DNA of 64,000 nt from Stropharia rugosoannulata (taxonomy: Eukaryota > Basidiomycota > Agaricomycetes > Agaricales > Strophariaceae), in the NCBI GenBank assembly GCA_028532985.1, contig JANCIK010000005.1, positions 2,052,501 through 2,116,500 on the forward strand, written 5' to 3'. Below the pieces are notes generated by a model that saw only the letters and a list, made by a program, of their open reading frames with translations, searched no databases and was not told the origin of the DNA. Positions within the stretch are counted from its first letter, which is position 1; the number at the start of each line of letters is the position of its first letter. This document shows, in pieces, positions 1-11,535 of this stretch. A program made the position numbers and the translations under genes.

Positions 1-2578
1 CTGCACTAGCATCACTGAAGGACTGGTCATTATGCTTGGTGCTGGCCGCATGACTTGGCAGAGCTTTCTTGTCACTTTCCGGAAGGATTTCTGCCATAGC
101 AGTTGAAACCATTACCGGCTAACAAGGAGATAGGATTCATGAACAACGCAGTGTTTTTATACGTTTGTGAATGACGCCTCGTGTCATCATTCAGTACGAC
201 GGCGTAATTATTATTGTAGTTCTGGAATATTTACAGGCACTATAGTTTCATGTCGCGTGAAATCAGGAGCAGTCAGAGTTGTGTGCGATTTCCTAGAGTA
301 TAATTAGCTTCACAACACATTTTTACTACGAGATAACTTGCCGGATGTACTTCCGAGTGCAGCCTGCGGCCCTTATAGGACGGAAACCTATCCGACAAAA
401 TATTCAGTAACCATGGCCGACATTCCTTATTCCTTCCAATGACTTAAATGTGGAATATTGAGTTCATTCCAGACCTCTGAATCCGTCTTGCTGAAGTGTC
501 TTCGTCGTTCCGACTCGTAAATGTTACCAAGGTCGAAATATTCTAAAGACCCAGGTCATGAATGTTCGGCAGATTAGTGCACATCATATATGGATGGTTA
601 TAGCGAACGATTTTTTTGGAATGCAACGTGAAGTTTGCGTGAAGGTGTCAGTGAGTCGTGACCACTGACAGTTGGCGCGTTTGCTCATGTTTGTTGAACC
701 TCAACTTGTAGACTTGTATTAAAATCCTTATCTCAACGTCAACCTCCGTAAATCGCGGTTCTGATAGTACAAGGAGCTGTTCTTCGAAGGCTCTCGGCGT
801 TGAGAGGCTTACACCTACTCGCTTTCTTCAAGATGCCCATGCCAGCATGGAATTCATTGACCAACAATAAGAGGCCTCATAAACTAGTATGTGTTTCATT
901 CCAACCTGTCCGAGTGCCTTCTATCAGCCTTTGGACAACTCAGGACAACTCTCCAAAGGTTTCTGGCTGTGTCATCATCTTGTGCAACGAACAGTACAAT
1001 AACTTGTGCAACCACAATTAAACGAAGTCTCATCTCACTCCAGCGAATAACTGCACCGATTAATTTCGACTGTCTGTGTTGACTCTCAACAAAGTTTGGG
1101 GTATGTCTCTGTTTATTTTTTGCTTTTATCTTCAGAGCCGTTATTGCTGAAGTCTATCGTGGTTTGCACCTCGAATTGGCGATTGGCGTCAAACCCGCCT
1201 CGGCTGTGTAATTTCATCTGACTTGGAATTAGCCTACCCAAAGCCTACCTGGGTCCGAGATTTTCTTCTCTGTGTACCACCATATTGTTACAGTCGCGCG
1301 TGAATTCGCAAGTCTGGTGTACGCCGACCCAAACGGAGAGAGCTCAACAGGCTGTGCAACTGTCGCAGGGGAATGCCACGAAGCCATAAACCAAAATCGG
1401 AACGAGAGGCTTATGTAGATCGCTCATTAAGAGTGAGCATGAAGGGAAAGATGGACATTAACCACCGGGAGTTAATCCAAGGTCCCTGACTTGTACTATA
1501 ATGTCAAGGAGTGTATTTAGGCTGTGTTCGAATACGAAATATGTTTTGTATTATCAGCGACAAAACATACACAAGGACCATACACTCTACAACGCCTGGT
1601 TATCCCCCGCCAGAACGAGTCTACCAGGAAATCGCTTCATGCGGGTGCAAATGTCATCTATGTTACATCTATGTATAGATTCTGAGTTGCTTTCCCGGAT
1701 ACCCTTTGGCATAGACTAATTTGTTGAAACCATCTCCACGGACCTTCCCCTATCCTACCAACATCCCACACACACTATACTAACTGCACAGCGGCATATA
1801 ATGTACACTCATGATTCTATGCAGTTGGATGGGAATGCAGAGAACTTGAGAGATAATCTAGTATATTGGAAGATTAAATCGACGTGCTGACTCGCACCAC
1901 TGCTGTAGTTCGGCTGAGTTTGAAACTGTCAACCTTCAGTGAAAGCTCTCAGCGGCGTTCAATTAACGCTATAACCTTCTCTCAAACTCAATTCAACCTT
2001 CTGATTGTTGCCCAAAGGGTTTAGCTGCCCCAGCAACTCCCAACTCCCATTGACCTGATCTCAAACCCAAAATTACTGCTATCACCCTCTGGAGTACTCT
2101 GCTTGTTTAATTTTAACCTGCTGAACTGTACGCTTCCTAGGCCTTTCTCAGTCTACCTCACACGGAGTACATCTTTGCCAAATCGTTTTCCAGAGTTTGA
2201 CTTGTGATGCCGAGACCCTACTATTACTTGACATTCTCTGGTTCATTAATCGCACGACGAATGTGAAAAACCTGTTTATACTCAGGGAAGTTAGCAAGCC
2301 TCACGAGACTGGGGTGACTGTTTCGACCATGCAGATCCTGAATGCTTGATTATCAACAACACCGTTCGCGTAAATAGTGCATTTAGAGGTTGCGCACTTG
2401 CATCCACAACGGCCATATGCTCTCACTGAGGTGGAAGTCACTGCGTCGGTCCTATGTAAACCAATCCCAAGCAACTCCTGCCACTTGGTTTTAGATGAAC
2501 TGGGCCCGGTGGGGAGCACCCAGCCGAGTTCCGGATCATTCTGGTCATGGAGATACCCGGCTTCCAGCTGCTGCGCTT

Positions 2579-2587
2579 ATCAGATAA
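2579..2587 (+). promoter_or_regulatory. ATCAGATAA site (fungal iron-GATA factor type)
   Basis: The nine bases ATCAGATAA match exactly the ATCWGATAA consensus known for fungal iron-sensing GATA repressors (SREA/Fep1/Urbs1/Sre1 family). The site is about 545 bp upstream of a siderophore synthetase start codon. The match is seen; regulation is inferred from gene function. A 9-mer of this degeneracy is expected about once per 64 kb by chance, so position is the main argument. Confidence 0.35.
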
Positions 2588-3063
2588 CTCTCATCAAAAC
2601 TATATTCATCGTGATATCTTCCTTCCTTTCGACTCGGCCAGAAGATATTGGAAGCTGAGCTGACGTGCTCGTACCGAAAAATCATGATCTGGTTTTAGCC
2701 CGCTTCCGATCCAAGAATTTTCTGCTGAATAAAAGGTTGTGTTTGATGCCCTGCTCGCAAAAACATCCTTCCAACCGACCACATCAGAAATCCGCCAAAA
2801 ACGCTTTTTGAGTAAGTTGTTCTTTCTACAAGGCTGTCTACGTCGTTGACGCTCCACTGTTTCCGCTTACGAATATATTCAGTCCGAACGCAGTACTATT
2901 CTCTGAGACACTGACATCAAACTTGCCTCACTGCGAAGCATTTCCTGTTGATTTTAGTTCGTGTCCATCTTCTTCGCCACGTCATTTAGCCTTACTCTTT
3001 TCATAGACCTTCTAGTCGACGGACCGGATACCAAGAAGTACGTCTCTGGGCTTGCTCTTGTAG

Positions 3064-3070
3064 TATAAAT
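3064..3070 (+). promoter_or_regulatory. TATA-like box of the NIS synthetase gene
   Basis: TATAAAT lies 63-69 bp upstream of the start codon at 3133, a normal TATA distance for a gene with a short 5' leader. This is a motif match only. Confidence 0.4.
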
Positions 3071-3132
3071 CTCATATATAGAGCTCTGCAGGATAATTTA
3101 ACTAATCTGTTTCTATCATATCCCTAGACACT

Positions 3133-5293
3133 ATGCTTTCCACTCAGGAACGCGCGAACTTTGCAGTTATATCTCGACTAGTATCTTGCCTCGTTACTGA
3201 GCGAATTCTCCCGGCCTTCTACATCCCTTTCCAGCAACATGTAAATGGAGCCGAAGGCTTAATGGTAGTGCTTTCGTCGTATACCATCTCTGACGATATC
3301 AACTCCTATCGACGTTACCGTTTCAAAGACATTTTCGTTATGATTCCTTTGCGCCATCCACCCGTGTTCAGAGACTCTCAAGATAGAAAACATGGTCGTC
3401 TTGTTAGTCTTGTCGACCCTCTAGAGATGCTACCCACAGTATACGAATTTGGAAACGGCAATCATGATGTCAATGTAGGGGAGAGTTTCCTAAAACGGAG
3501 TAAACTGCTAATTATTTCCACTCAGGATATATTTGTCGAGCATATCCTTGACTGCTTGCAACCACCTTCGTGGGATCTCGTTTATCGACAGCGCCTTCTT
3601 CGTGCATCAGATCCAGTGACGTTGTGGAGAAACTTAGCAGAAGGTCTAGTTATACCTGAGGATGTGTCTGAGTCAATTGGCTTTGAACTGCAAAGTTCTA
3701 GGGACTGGCAAGGTTTGTTTACCATGCAAAATAACATCTTCTGCCAAATTTAATATGCCATCAGCGTTGGCATACACTAGCCCTCCCGTTTGTCCTACTC
3801 TTCTTTCTTCTGCTATAGAATGGGAGCAGAGTCTCGTTACTGGCCATCCAACTCACCCGGTACGTCATTTGAGTTATCCCTTTTCGTTTGCTTACACACT
3901 TGTCCAGATGCATAGAGCTCGTATGTTTCCTTCAAATTATACCACTATTAAAAATCCCATGAGCTACGACTGGTACCACCCGAAAATCCGTTTTGTTCGA
4001 GTACCTGCATCCCAGCTCAATCTCCGTGGGCCATTCAAATCTATCAGTCAGAAAATGGTCACAAGAGCGCTTGACCGTGCTGACCGCAAGTTGGAAGACA
4101 GAGAAGATTCAGTGTATATGCCAACACATGAACTTCAGATCAACAATATTGCAGCTAAATTTGAAAACGTAGAAATTTTGGACCCAGAGATATATCTACC
4201 AGCGCTGGCCCAATCAAGCATACGGTAGGCTTGTCACATATCTTCGCAAAGGTATCTTACAACTTGCATTAAGGACTGTTATTCTTCCCGACTTTCCCGA
4301 CCTTGCTCTGAAACTCGCTGTTGGAGTGAAAATATCATCTTCACTGCGAACGATCTCTCATTTCACTGCCAATTTTGGCCCTCGATTTTCGGAAGAGGTT
4401 GTTCCCAAGCTGCGCATAGATTCAAGCATCCTTGCTATAGAGCTGGAGCCTAGTAGCGCGGTGTATCAAGCTTCGGATCCTGACATTGCGAAGCACTTTA
4501 CAGCTGTCATCAGAGAACAGTTTATTCCTCCTGATGGAGAGGCTGTGGTTGTCGTGGCGGCTTTGCTTGAAACGGATCATTTCAACGTCGGTGGTGTTTC
4601 AGCGCTACAACATGCTCTCCGGCTTGATAGTGAACAAAAGCGAGAAGTTTTCTTGGACAAGTGCGTAAGGCTGATTGCCTTATTTGCTACTGCGCACTAA
4701 ACTTTTCTAGTTACATTCGTGTGGCCTGTGAAGCTTTAATACCGGCATTGATTCACAACGGGGTTGCTTTCGAGGCTCATGCCCAAAACGTGCTTGTTAG
4801 ACTACATAAGGAGTCAGGCGATGTGCGGGGTTTTGTACTACGCGACCTGGGCGGACTACGAATCTATCCACCCATACTAAGAGAGTCCACTGGCGTGGAC
4901 TTTCAGTTCCTTCCCAAGCACTGCATCGCGACCGAGACACACCAGGACATATTCCCAAAGTTTTACCACACTTTTGTCCACAACCATATCCAAAGGCTCA
5001 TCCGAGTATTGGGATTACATCACAATGGACGCGGATGGGACATACTTAGGAAGCATATGAGCTCATTAATACCGGAGAACCATCTGGCGTGGAAACTTTG
5101 GATGGACACAACTTGCGCCGAGGTGGAGTCCAAATGCTTGATGCGCATGCGCATGCGCGACTCCTACCGGGATGTAAGTCAACCAGGGCCACTATATGAT
5201 ATATATATGCTCACAGCTTTTCTTCCATATCAGATGGTGTATAGCCCATACCCCAATATGATCCAGTATCGCTCAGGGGGATATTATTGCTAA
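3133..5293 (+). CDS. NIS siderophore synthetase (IucA/IucC family), six exons
   Basis: ATP-dependent synthetases of this family condense citrate or a similar acid with amines or amino alcohols to build siderophores without an NRPS. Exons 3133-3712, 3765-3859, 3908-4224, 4274-4660, 4711-5173 and 5234-5293 join in frame to a 633-residue protein, the usual family length. The family hallmark GHPTHPMHRAR is restored across the 3859/3908 junction. The central LPDFPDLALKLAVGVKI-type segment follows in exon 4. The C-terminal FhuF-like part carries EAHAQNVLV and RDLGGLRIY in exon 5. All splice sites are GT-AG. The gene stands alone: no transporter, hydroxylase or acetyltransferase lies beside it. Substrates cannot be read from sequence. 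An iron-type GATA site lies upstream. The family is mainly bacterial, with scattered fungal members, so old horizontal transfer is plausible but unproven here. Confidence 0.88.
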
Positions 5294-6067
5294 AGAAACC
5301 AGTTATTCATCATCACTGGCTTTTTTTTTTCTTTCGGAAGCTTACTATATGTAAGCTGCATCATGATCAGTAAGACCAAAGATTTTTTTTTTCGAAAATT
5401 TCAAGTGTATAGACACTGTAAGTACATACCATTATTACTATGTAATGGGGAATTGTAAATGTTGGGGCGGTGTCGACGACCCTGATTATCTATTTTTTTA
5501 ATTATATCTATGTAAGTATCATGTTGGATGCATGTGCGTAGGCTGTACCGCACTGCCAAGTTCCAGCCATAAATATTAAATAGCGGTGCACTTGCCTCAC
5601 AGCTGATGGGACTTTTATGCGTGCTTTGTGCGTCCTTCATGCCAGGGAGTTGTGCTTAGTTTATAGCATGGACCAAACGTTTGTCAAACGAACGAAGTAC
5701 TTCAAGTACCACTGGTGGGAATCATGTCGGAAGCTTGAATTCTTGGCAGCCAGGCACAAATTTAGCGCTGACCAGTCACCACTGAGCCTACCGGGAGCCT
5801 CTTGTCCCGTAACGTATAGAAACCAAACGTGCGCGTGAACCTCGTCAACACCGTCTGACCTGACACAGCCTGTATATTGCTAGGCCACTGACTCCGCAGC
5901 TTACTCACTCTGACATTGACAGACTATAATTCGCTATTTTAATCAGAATGTCTGTCCAACAATCACTCCAACATATCTTTCATCGTTAACGTCGTCACTG
6001 TCACTTAGTGCGAAAAACTTCACCGTTAGTCTCGCCCTTTTTTTGCCTGGTACAGAACCGCTGGTCT
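5294..6067. other. Intergenic, no gene seen
   Basis: This stretch separates two genes on the plus strand. The first 110 bp contain T-runs and A/T-rich sequence suitable for a 3' UTR. The short open frames around 5617-5838 match nothing I recognise. A small open frame beginning at 5948 (14 codons) could be an upstream ORF in the leader of the next gene. Confidence 0.45.
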
Positions 6068-7827
6068 ATGTCCAACCAAATCATAACTACAAGAAAATCG
6101 CCTATTGATTTGAATGACAAGTATGATAAAGCGGACGTTATCGGGACATTAATAGTTGTCCTTCTAAAAGCAAGAAATCTAAACGACAAACACTCCTTTA
6201 GAAAGTCAGATGTTTTTGCCCAGGCAATTCTCAATGGTTAGTAGTACTTAACATCTCTGGACTCCCTGAGTGATTGATGATTTCATTACACAGGTACTCA
6301 GAAACGAACCCATGTCGATATCAAAGGAGGCCAACATCCAGAATGGGACGGCGAAGTTCGCTTTCCGGTACTGAGAAAGTCTAGCGAAAAATTCAGAAAG
6401 ATGGAGGTCTTTTGCTTTTCCGTTGAGCCAAGATCTGAAGACCTCATGGGCAAAGGCTTCGTGGATATATCAGAGACGCTGCGGACAGGGGAGTTTGACG
6501 GTGAGCGCTTGAGCACTGATTTATTCTCTAAGGTAAACTTCCTAATAAACAATCTCTACCATCTGTAGACTGGGTAGCGCTTGAAGTCGACGGCGTGGCT
6601 CGCGGAGAGCTTTACCTTGAAATGACTTACTATGCCAATACACCTGCTCCTACCCCGGCCGCCGTATCTAACAAGTTACTGCCGACCGTACAAAATAACG
6701 GCGTAGGACTGACAAGGCACCCATCAAAACTTGCACCTGCTGACCGATTATCACGCCCCCAACAAAATGGTAATGTTTCTGTAAACCAAGGTCCTGCCCT
6801 CCAGAACGTATACATCCCTCGACCAAGTGAAAGCCAAATTCCCATTCGTCAAGATACCAACGCAGTGTCTGGAAGCCAGTCGAGGAGTTTGCATGGCACT
6901 AGTCCTAGCGGCACTCCGCATGGCCTAAATGCAGAGAAAATCGGAAAAGGATCTCCGCAGCCTACCCTATCGGGACAGAAACAGCAACCTCAGGTTGATA
7001 CCCTACCCAACATCTTAAGGCCTGGGTTGTCAAGTTCTGCGTATAACAAGCATGAACATGGAAGACAGGATTCGATCACTTCACCTACTCCCAGCGACCA
7101 TTTACCTATCCAATCTGTTCACAACGGAGTAGGCCACGTTCGACTTGATTCAACGGAGTCTTCTTATACTGCCAGCGCCTTGGGCCACAAAAAGAATGGT
7201 TCCTCAGGATATAATCCTTATATAGGTGGAGGAATGACGAATGCGAGCAAATCTCAGCATTCGTCGCCGCCTCGCAATCCATATGTTACAAATTTCACGA
7301 CTCCTACAAATCCCTATCTCTCCGCTGCTGGAGCATCTTCTCAAGATCAAAGATGGAACGATATTCCTCTTAGAGAGGACAATGGGACTCCAAATACACA
7401 TACTGATTCTCGTCTTGGTTTTCATGGGCGGACGGGCACTCCTCTGCTTTGGCAACAAGAAAATACCGACATCAATTTTCAGAGTAATTTCACATTCCCT
7501 AAACCTTCTATGCCAACTGCGTACTTTGATGATGTTGGTTGTCGCCTAGATGACAGAAAATCACCTGGGTTCCACGTTTCCGCAAATAATGAGGCTCATA
7601 CACAAGCTAGATACCAATCACCGTTACCTTTGCCAACTGGATCGAACCATTCCGGTGACAATCTACCCAAAACTAGTGGTCAGTCTTTGGATCAGTCGCG
7701 TATCAATGCTATACGCCGAGCAGAGGAAGAAGCAGCTCGTCGACGTGAACAGGAGTTGAGAGATATGGAACTAGCGATGCAGCTAGATAGAGAGCTGAAC
7801 ATGACAGAGGGGCAAGCTATACCTTAA
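6068..7827 (+). CDS. C2-domain protein with proline/serine-rich tail, Fic1/Inn1-like
   Basis: Three exons (6068-6236, 6294-6500, 6569-7827) give 544 residues. Residues of about 20-140 form a C2 domain: IGTLIVVLLKARNL, then a DVFAQAILNGTQKRT strand, then HPEWDGEVRFPV, then DLMGKGFVDIS. The rest is low-complexity, rich in Pro, Ser, Asn and Gln, ending in a charged helix (RRAEEEAARRREQ). N-terminal C2 plus a long disordered Pro-rich tail is the plan of the cytokinesis ingression proteins Inn1 (budding yeast) and Fic1 (fission yeast). Those couple the actomyosin ring to septum synthesis through SH3 partners. The start at 6068 is chosen because it begins just before the C2 fold; an in-frame ATG at 6008 would add 20 residues. 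The Fic1/Inn1 assignment rests on architecture. Confidence 0.75.
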
Positions 7828-8297
7828 AATATCTGGACTCCGCTTGATTTCCTCAGTGTGACTAGGAATTGCTTCGTTCTGCCACCAGAATTGACCAAAT
7901 AATCGAAGATGCACTCATCACGATTACTGATTACCTTCTAGGTACTATTTACCCATTTCTTGCATATATATGATACCTATGTACGGTTGTTACGATATCT
8001 TATTTGAACTTTTCAGTGTCTTCTTAACCAGGTTACTCACGACAAGCAGATTTATCGGACTTGATGGAGCAAAGCTTTATGACAAGGTTGGCGCTCCCGT
8101 ATCAACCGGCATTCTGTGCACATTTGACTTGGAAGAAGCAAGGCAAAGTACGTAATATCAACCAGCCTGACTCCACATGCACCTTCGCAATGAGGCCGAT
8201 ACTTATGGTACATACAAGGTGAGCCTTTCGTGAACCAGGCATTATCGTAAACAGCCTTGGGCACATCCCCATAGCCTAAAACCCCGCTCGGCGCTAA
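7828..8297. other. Intergenic, possible upstream exon of the GH5 gene
   Basis: No complete gene is evident. An open frame at 7970-8152 with a hydrophobic stretch ends at a perfect GTACGT donor. Splicing it to the CAG acceptor before about 8395 would keep frame with the GH5 gene, giving an alternative N-terminus. This is one of two starts I cannot choose between. Confidence 0.3.
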
Positions 8298-10462
8298 ATG
8301 TGGCAGAAGCAAAGCAGAACAAGTGTCCTTTACATTAGCATCTTCTATTTAACATTACATGCATCCCTGCCACATACTCGATACTTTGTCGCAGCTAAGG
8401 AGCAGCAATGCCGTCTTGCACGTCAACATGGAAGTACACCGGGCTCTACGCCGCCCCGGGCGTCGTCGGCCACTCAGACATCCCCTGCAGTAACACCAAC
8501 GACTTCTTTGACGCCATCTTCAATTCCGACCCTTCCACCTTTTGACTATGAAAAGGATAAAATTCGTGGCGTAAATCTGTAGGTTTAGTTTGTGCCTAAT
8601 GTTATTAATATTATGTATTGCAAAGCTCACGGGGCTGGCCATAGTGGCGGCTGGCTCGTGTTGGAGGTACTCTTCAAGGAATATTTAGCAAAGCATACAC
8701 TGATGATATTCAATTTGAGCAGCCATGGATAACGCCCAGTGTTTTTGAAAGTACAGGAAACGATAATGTATTGGATGAGTTCACCCTTGGTCAACTTATA
8801 GATGAACAAACGGCAAAATCAATCCTGACGAATCACTGGGAAACGGTGGGTACCAATATTTTTTCAAATATTGGCCTTATACAGTGTAGATCTCCTACTC
8901 ACTACAGAACTTGTAATTCCAGTGGATAACCGAGGAGGATTTTGTTCAAATCAATGCAGCAGGGTTGAATCACGTCCGGTTTAGTGATATTTTTCGATAC
9001 GGATGGCCGCATGCACACTAACCTTACTTTCCCAACCTATCTTATTGCAGAATTCCTATAGGTTATTGGTCCATTCCCCTCACTTCGTCCGACACTTCGA
9101 CCTCGAATTCCACATTTCCTTATAATGCAGGCGCATGGGACTATCTACTCCAGGCTTTATCCTGGGCACAAAAACACAATGTCTACGTCATTGTCGATTT
9201 GCATGGCGCTCCTGGATCTCAAAATGGGTACGACAACTCGGGGCAGCGGACAAACAATCCAGTTTGGGCTCTAAACGCTGATAACGTCACCCGTACTGTC
9301 GATACACTTCGCTTTCTTGCCAAAAACATAGGGAGTCAAGTGTCGATTCTGGAATTGCTGAATGAAGGAGCAGGATTTCTGGGGAGCGACTGGGCGTCCA
9401 CCATCAGATCCTACTTCACAAATGCATATAATACTGTGCGTTCAGCCGCTGGTCAAAGCTTAAAGGTCATGATTGGTGACGCATTTTTGGGTATAAACGT
9501 CAGTCATTCCTCTCGTGCAGATTAGTTGGGCTTGTTCTGATGCCGAATTGGAATTGTTACAGAACTGGACAAATTTTTTAACAGCACCCCAAGGTCAAGG
9601 GGTCATCATGGATTTCGTCAGTACATCCATAATCTCTTTCTCCAGCAGTACTCACGAAGCAGTATGACTTTCAGCATGAATATCAGATTTTCAGCGATGA
9701 CGAACTTGACAGGACGTTCGATGATCACATAAACGTTCGTAGAAATCAACTGAACCTTGTCTATACGAATTAACAAGAGTAAATATTGTAAATTGCGTGC
9801 AGTTTGCATGTGCATACCAGCAGAATTTGCCATCTTACGCCGACTCAAATTTGTGGACCGTACTGGGTGAATGGTCAAATGCCGTTACCGACTGTGCACA
9901 GTGGCTCAATGGCCGAGGAGTAGGCGCACGATGGGACGGGACATGGTTCCCGAGCTCAAGCTCGATCGTTCACGGGACTTGCTCCAATTACACAGGAAGC
10001 TATACTTCTTGGACTACTGACTATCGGACGTTCCTGCGCAAGTTCGTTTCTTTTCCTCTTTATCTTGGTCTCTCTATCATGACACATTGCTACAGATACT
10101 GGGAAGTTCAGGTAGATGCAGGAGAATCGGTGCAAGGCTGGGTATTTTGGACGTGGAAGGTATGTCATCCACATGCTTATATTCTGTTTATCAGTCAGAG
10201 GGCAGATGCACGCTTCGGAACGTGTCACTGCGAACATTTTTGACTGACAGTTTGCATGTGGGTCAGTGTATGTTCCCTCAGCAATTTAATTGTTTTCCCC
10301 ATTTCACAACCATTTCACTTATTTTACGGCATCCAAAGTAACAGCTGACATGTCCTTTCGCAGGCTGAGAATGCTGATGAATGGAGTTATCAGAAGGGTC
10401 TCGAGGGAGGTTGGATTCCGCAAGATCCTACTGATCGCATGTACCCTGGGATTTGTTCATAG
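8298..10462 (+). CDS. GH5 glucan 1,3-beta-glucosidase (exo-beta-1,3-glucanase)
   Basis: Ten exons (8298-8578, 8645-8666, 8723-8845, 8923-8978, 9051-9498, 9563-9616, 9663-9734, 9803-10041, 10096-10159, 10364-10462) join in frame to 485 residues. Enzymes of this family release glucose from wall beta-1,3-glucan. Signatures in order: [55 protein letters not shown] with the acid/base Glu, LGEWSNAVTDCA with the nucleophile Glu, and the QGWVFWTWK C-terminal strand. A Ser/Thr/Pro-rich linker precedes the catalytic domain, as in secreted or membrane-tethered members. The residue after the acid/base Glu is Gly, where the family almost always has Pro. The N-terminus is uncertain: the chosen start has a modest hydrophobic stretch, but an upstream exon at 7970-8152 also splices in frame. 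The ninth intron is long (204 nt). Confidence 0.87.
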
Positions 10463-11140
10463 AACAACTTAACTCCTATGGTATAAGAGGATATAAACGG
10501 TATAAGTACATTCTTCATATTTTGTGGAAACGATCGTTGTTACAAAACCTGTACTGCCCGGGCCATTATTGGACCATTTTGTGCCCAGTATTGCCGTGCT
10601 CACAGATCTCAGCGCAGTACCACTGGATTCATACGGACAATATAACTACTTGGATTATCATATGGCGAAGTTCTCGGAATGTGTGTATAGCGTTACGACC
10701 GCACATGAGGCCCTTTCGACTAAATTCTAACAATACCGAGCCTTCCCAACTGTCGTTTCCTCGTGAGTAACGTTGACTGGGTGAGTGGTGGATATTGTAA
10801 CACAGGTCGTGCGATTCTGCCACCATGTACAGGCTGAGGATGTCATTGAAATTTTTGAGGTGATAGGTTCGAATGATTTCAATACAATTCGCGTGCATTA
10901 AAAGGTAGCAATCAGCTTGAGGGACCAACGAGCGGTATGTATGCATAATTCAGGCAGAGCCTCCATCATGTACCTATACACCGAGAAACAACTGCGAAAT
11001 AGAATGATACCTTCGGCCTTCTGCAAGGTATGTGAGCGCCCGGATCCATTAATACAAGCGCCTTACTGTAAATATCACATGAGCAGATTCTAGTGTACAG
11101 ATATATTAACAAAAATCTACGACACTGATTGGTTAAACAT
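10463..11140. other. Intergenic, no supported gene
   Basis: Short open frames exist on both strands (for example 10524-10730 plus and 10629-10946 minus). None shows a domain motif or splices into anything longer. The stretch probably contains the 3' UTR of the GH5 gene followed by spacer DNA up to a MITE-like insertion. Confidence 0.45.
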
Positions 11141-11535
11141 TAGGGTGTTTCATAGTAGAAGAAGTTGGCCTAACTTTGCAAAGTTGGGGGTTCGAAACTG
11201 GAGCTTTTAGATAAGTTGGACATGAAGTTGGGCCCAACTTTGCTCCAACTTTCCTTTCTGTCCAACTTGGACTCAAACTCTCCCACTTCCCTTTTACTGA
11301 TTCTGTGCTGGCCATATTCCTACAAATCTGTATATACAAATTCATACAGAATCTCATTGAAAATCCAAGTTTTAGGCTTTAGCCAACTTTAGCTTGGACG
11401 AAGTCCTTGGTGTTTCACAGAAGGGTTGCCAACTTTGGTGGTAATTCAGCATCCAACTTTAGTCAAGTGGGATGTAAAGTTGATACCGAAGTTGGACCAA
11501 AGTTGGACCAACTTCTTTTACTGTGAAACACCCTA
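11141..11535. mobile_element. MITE-like element, 395 bp, with 28-bp terminal inverted repeats
   Basis: Bases 11141-11168 and the reverse complement of 11508-11535 match at 26 of 28 positions, starting TAGGGTGTTTCA. If the outer TA is the target-site duplication, the element proper begins GGGTGTTTC and ends GAAACACCC. That layout suits a Tc1/mariner-type non-autonomous element, though the superfamily is not proven. The interior has no coding frame but carries about a dozen copies of AAGTTGG or its complement CCAACTT. A third partial copy of the terminal sequence (GGTGTTTCACAG) lies at 11409-11420, hinting at internal duplication or nested insertion. Confidence 0.78.

Larger units (their letters stand above)
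1..3132. other. Gene-poor stretch upstream of the siderophore synthetase
   Basis: Reading both strands shows only short open frames (under about 95 codons) with no recognisable family motif and no set of exons that joins into a protein-like sequence. No transposase, reverse transcriptase or tRNA signature was recognised. The last 600 bp before position 3133 is probably the promoter of the downstream gene. It contains an iron-GATA-type site at 2579-2587 and a TATA-like box at 3064-3070, listed separately. The rest may be decayed sequence or regulatory DNA. Confidence 0.5.

Noticed and set aside
9499..9520. 22-nt intron in the GH5 gene that would keep frame
   Set aside because: It is too short for splicing; the 64-nt intron 9499-9562 uses the same donor and gives the family sequence NWTNFLTAPQGQ.
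10524..10730. 68-codon frame reading like protein after the GH5 gene
   Set aside because: There is no motif or splice partner, and its length is within chance expectation.
11186..11200. GGTTCGAAACT inside the MITE-like element as a tRNA/SINE B box
   Set aside because: No matching A box or cloverleaf lies at the right distance, and the symmetric TIRs favour a DNA element.
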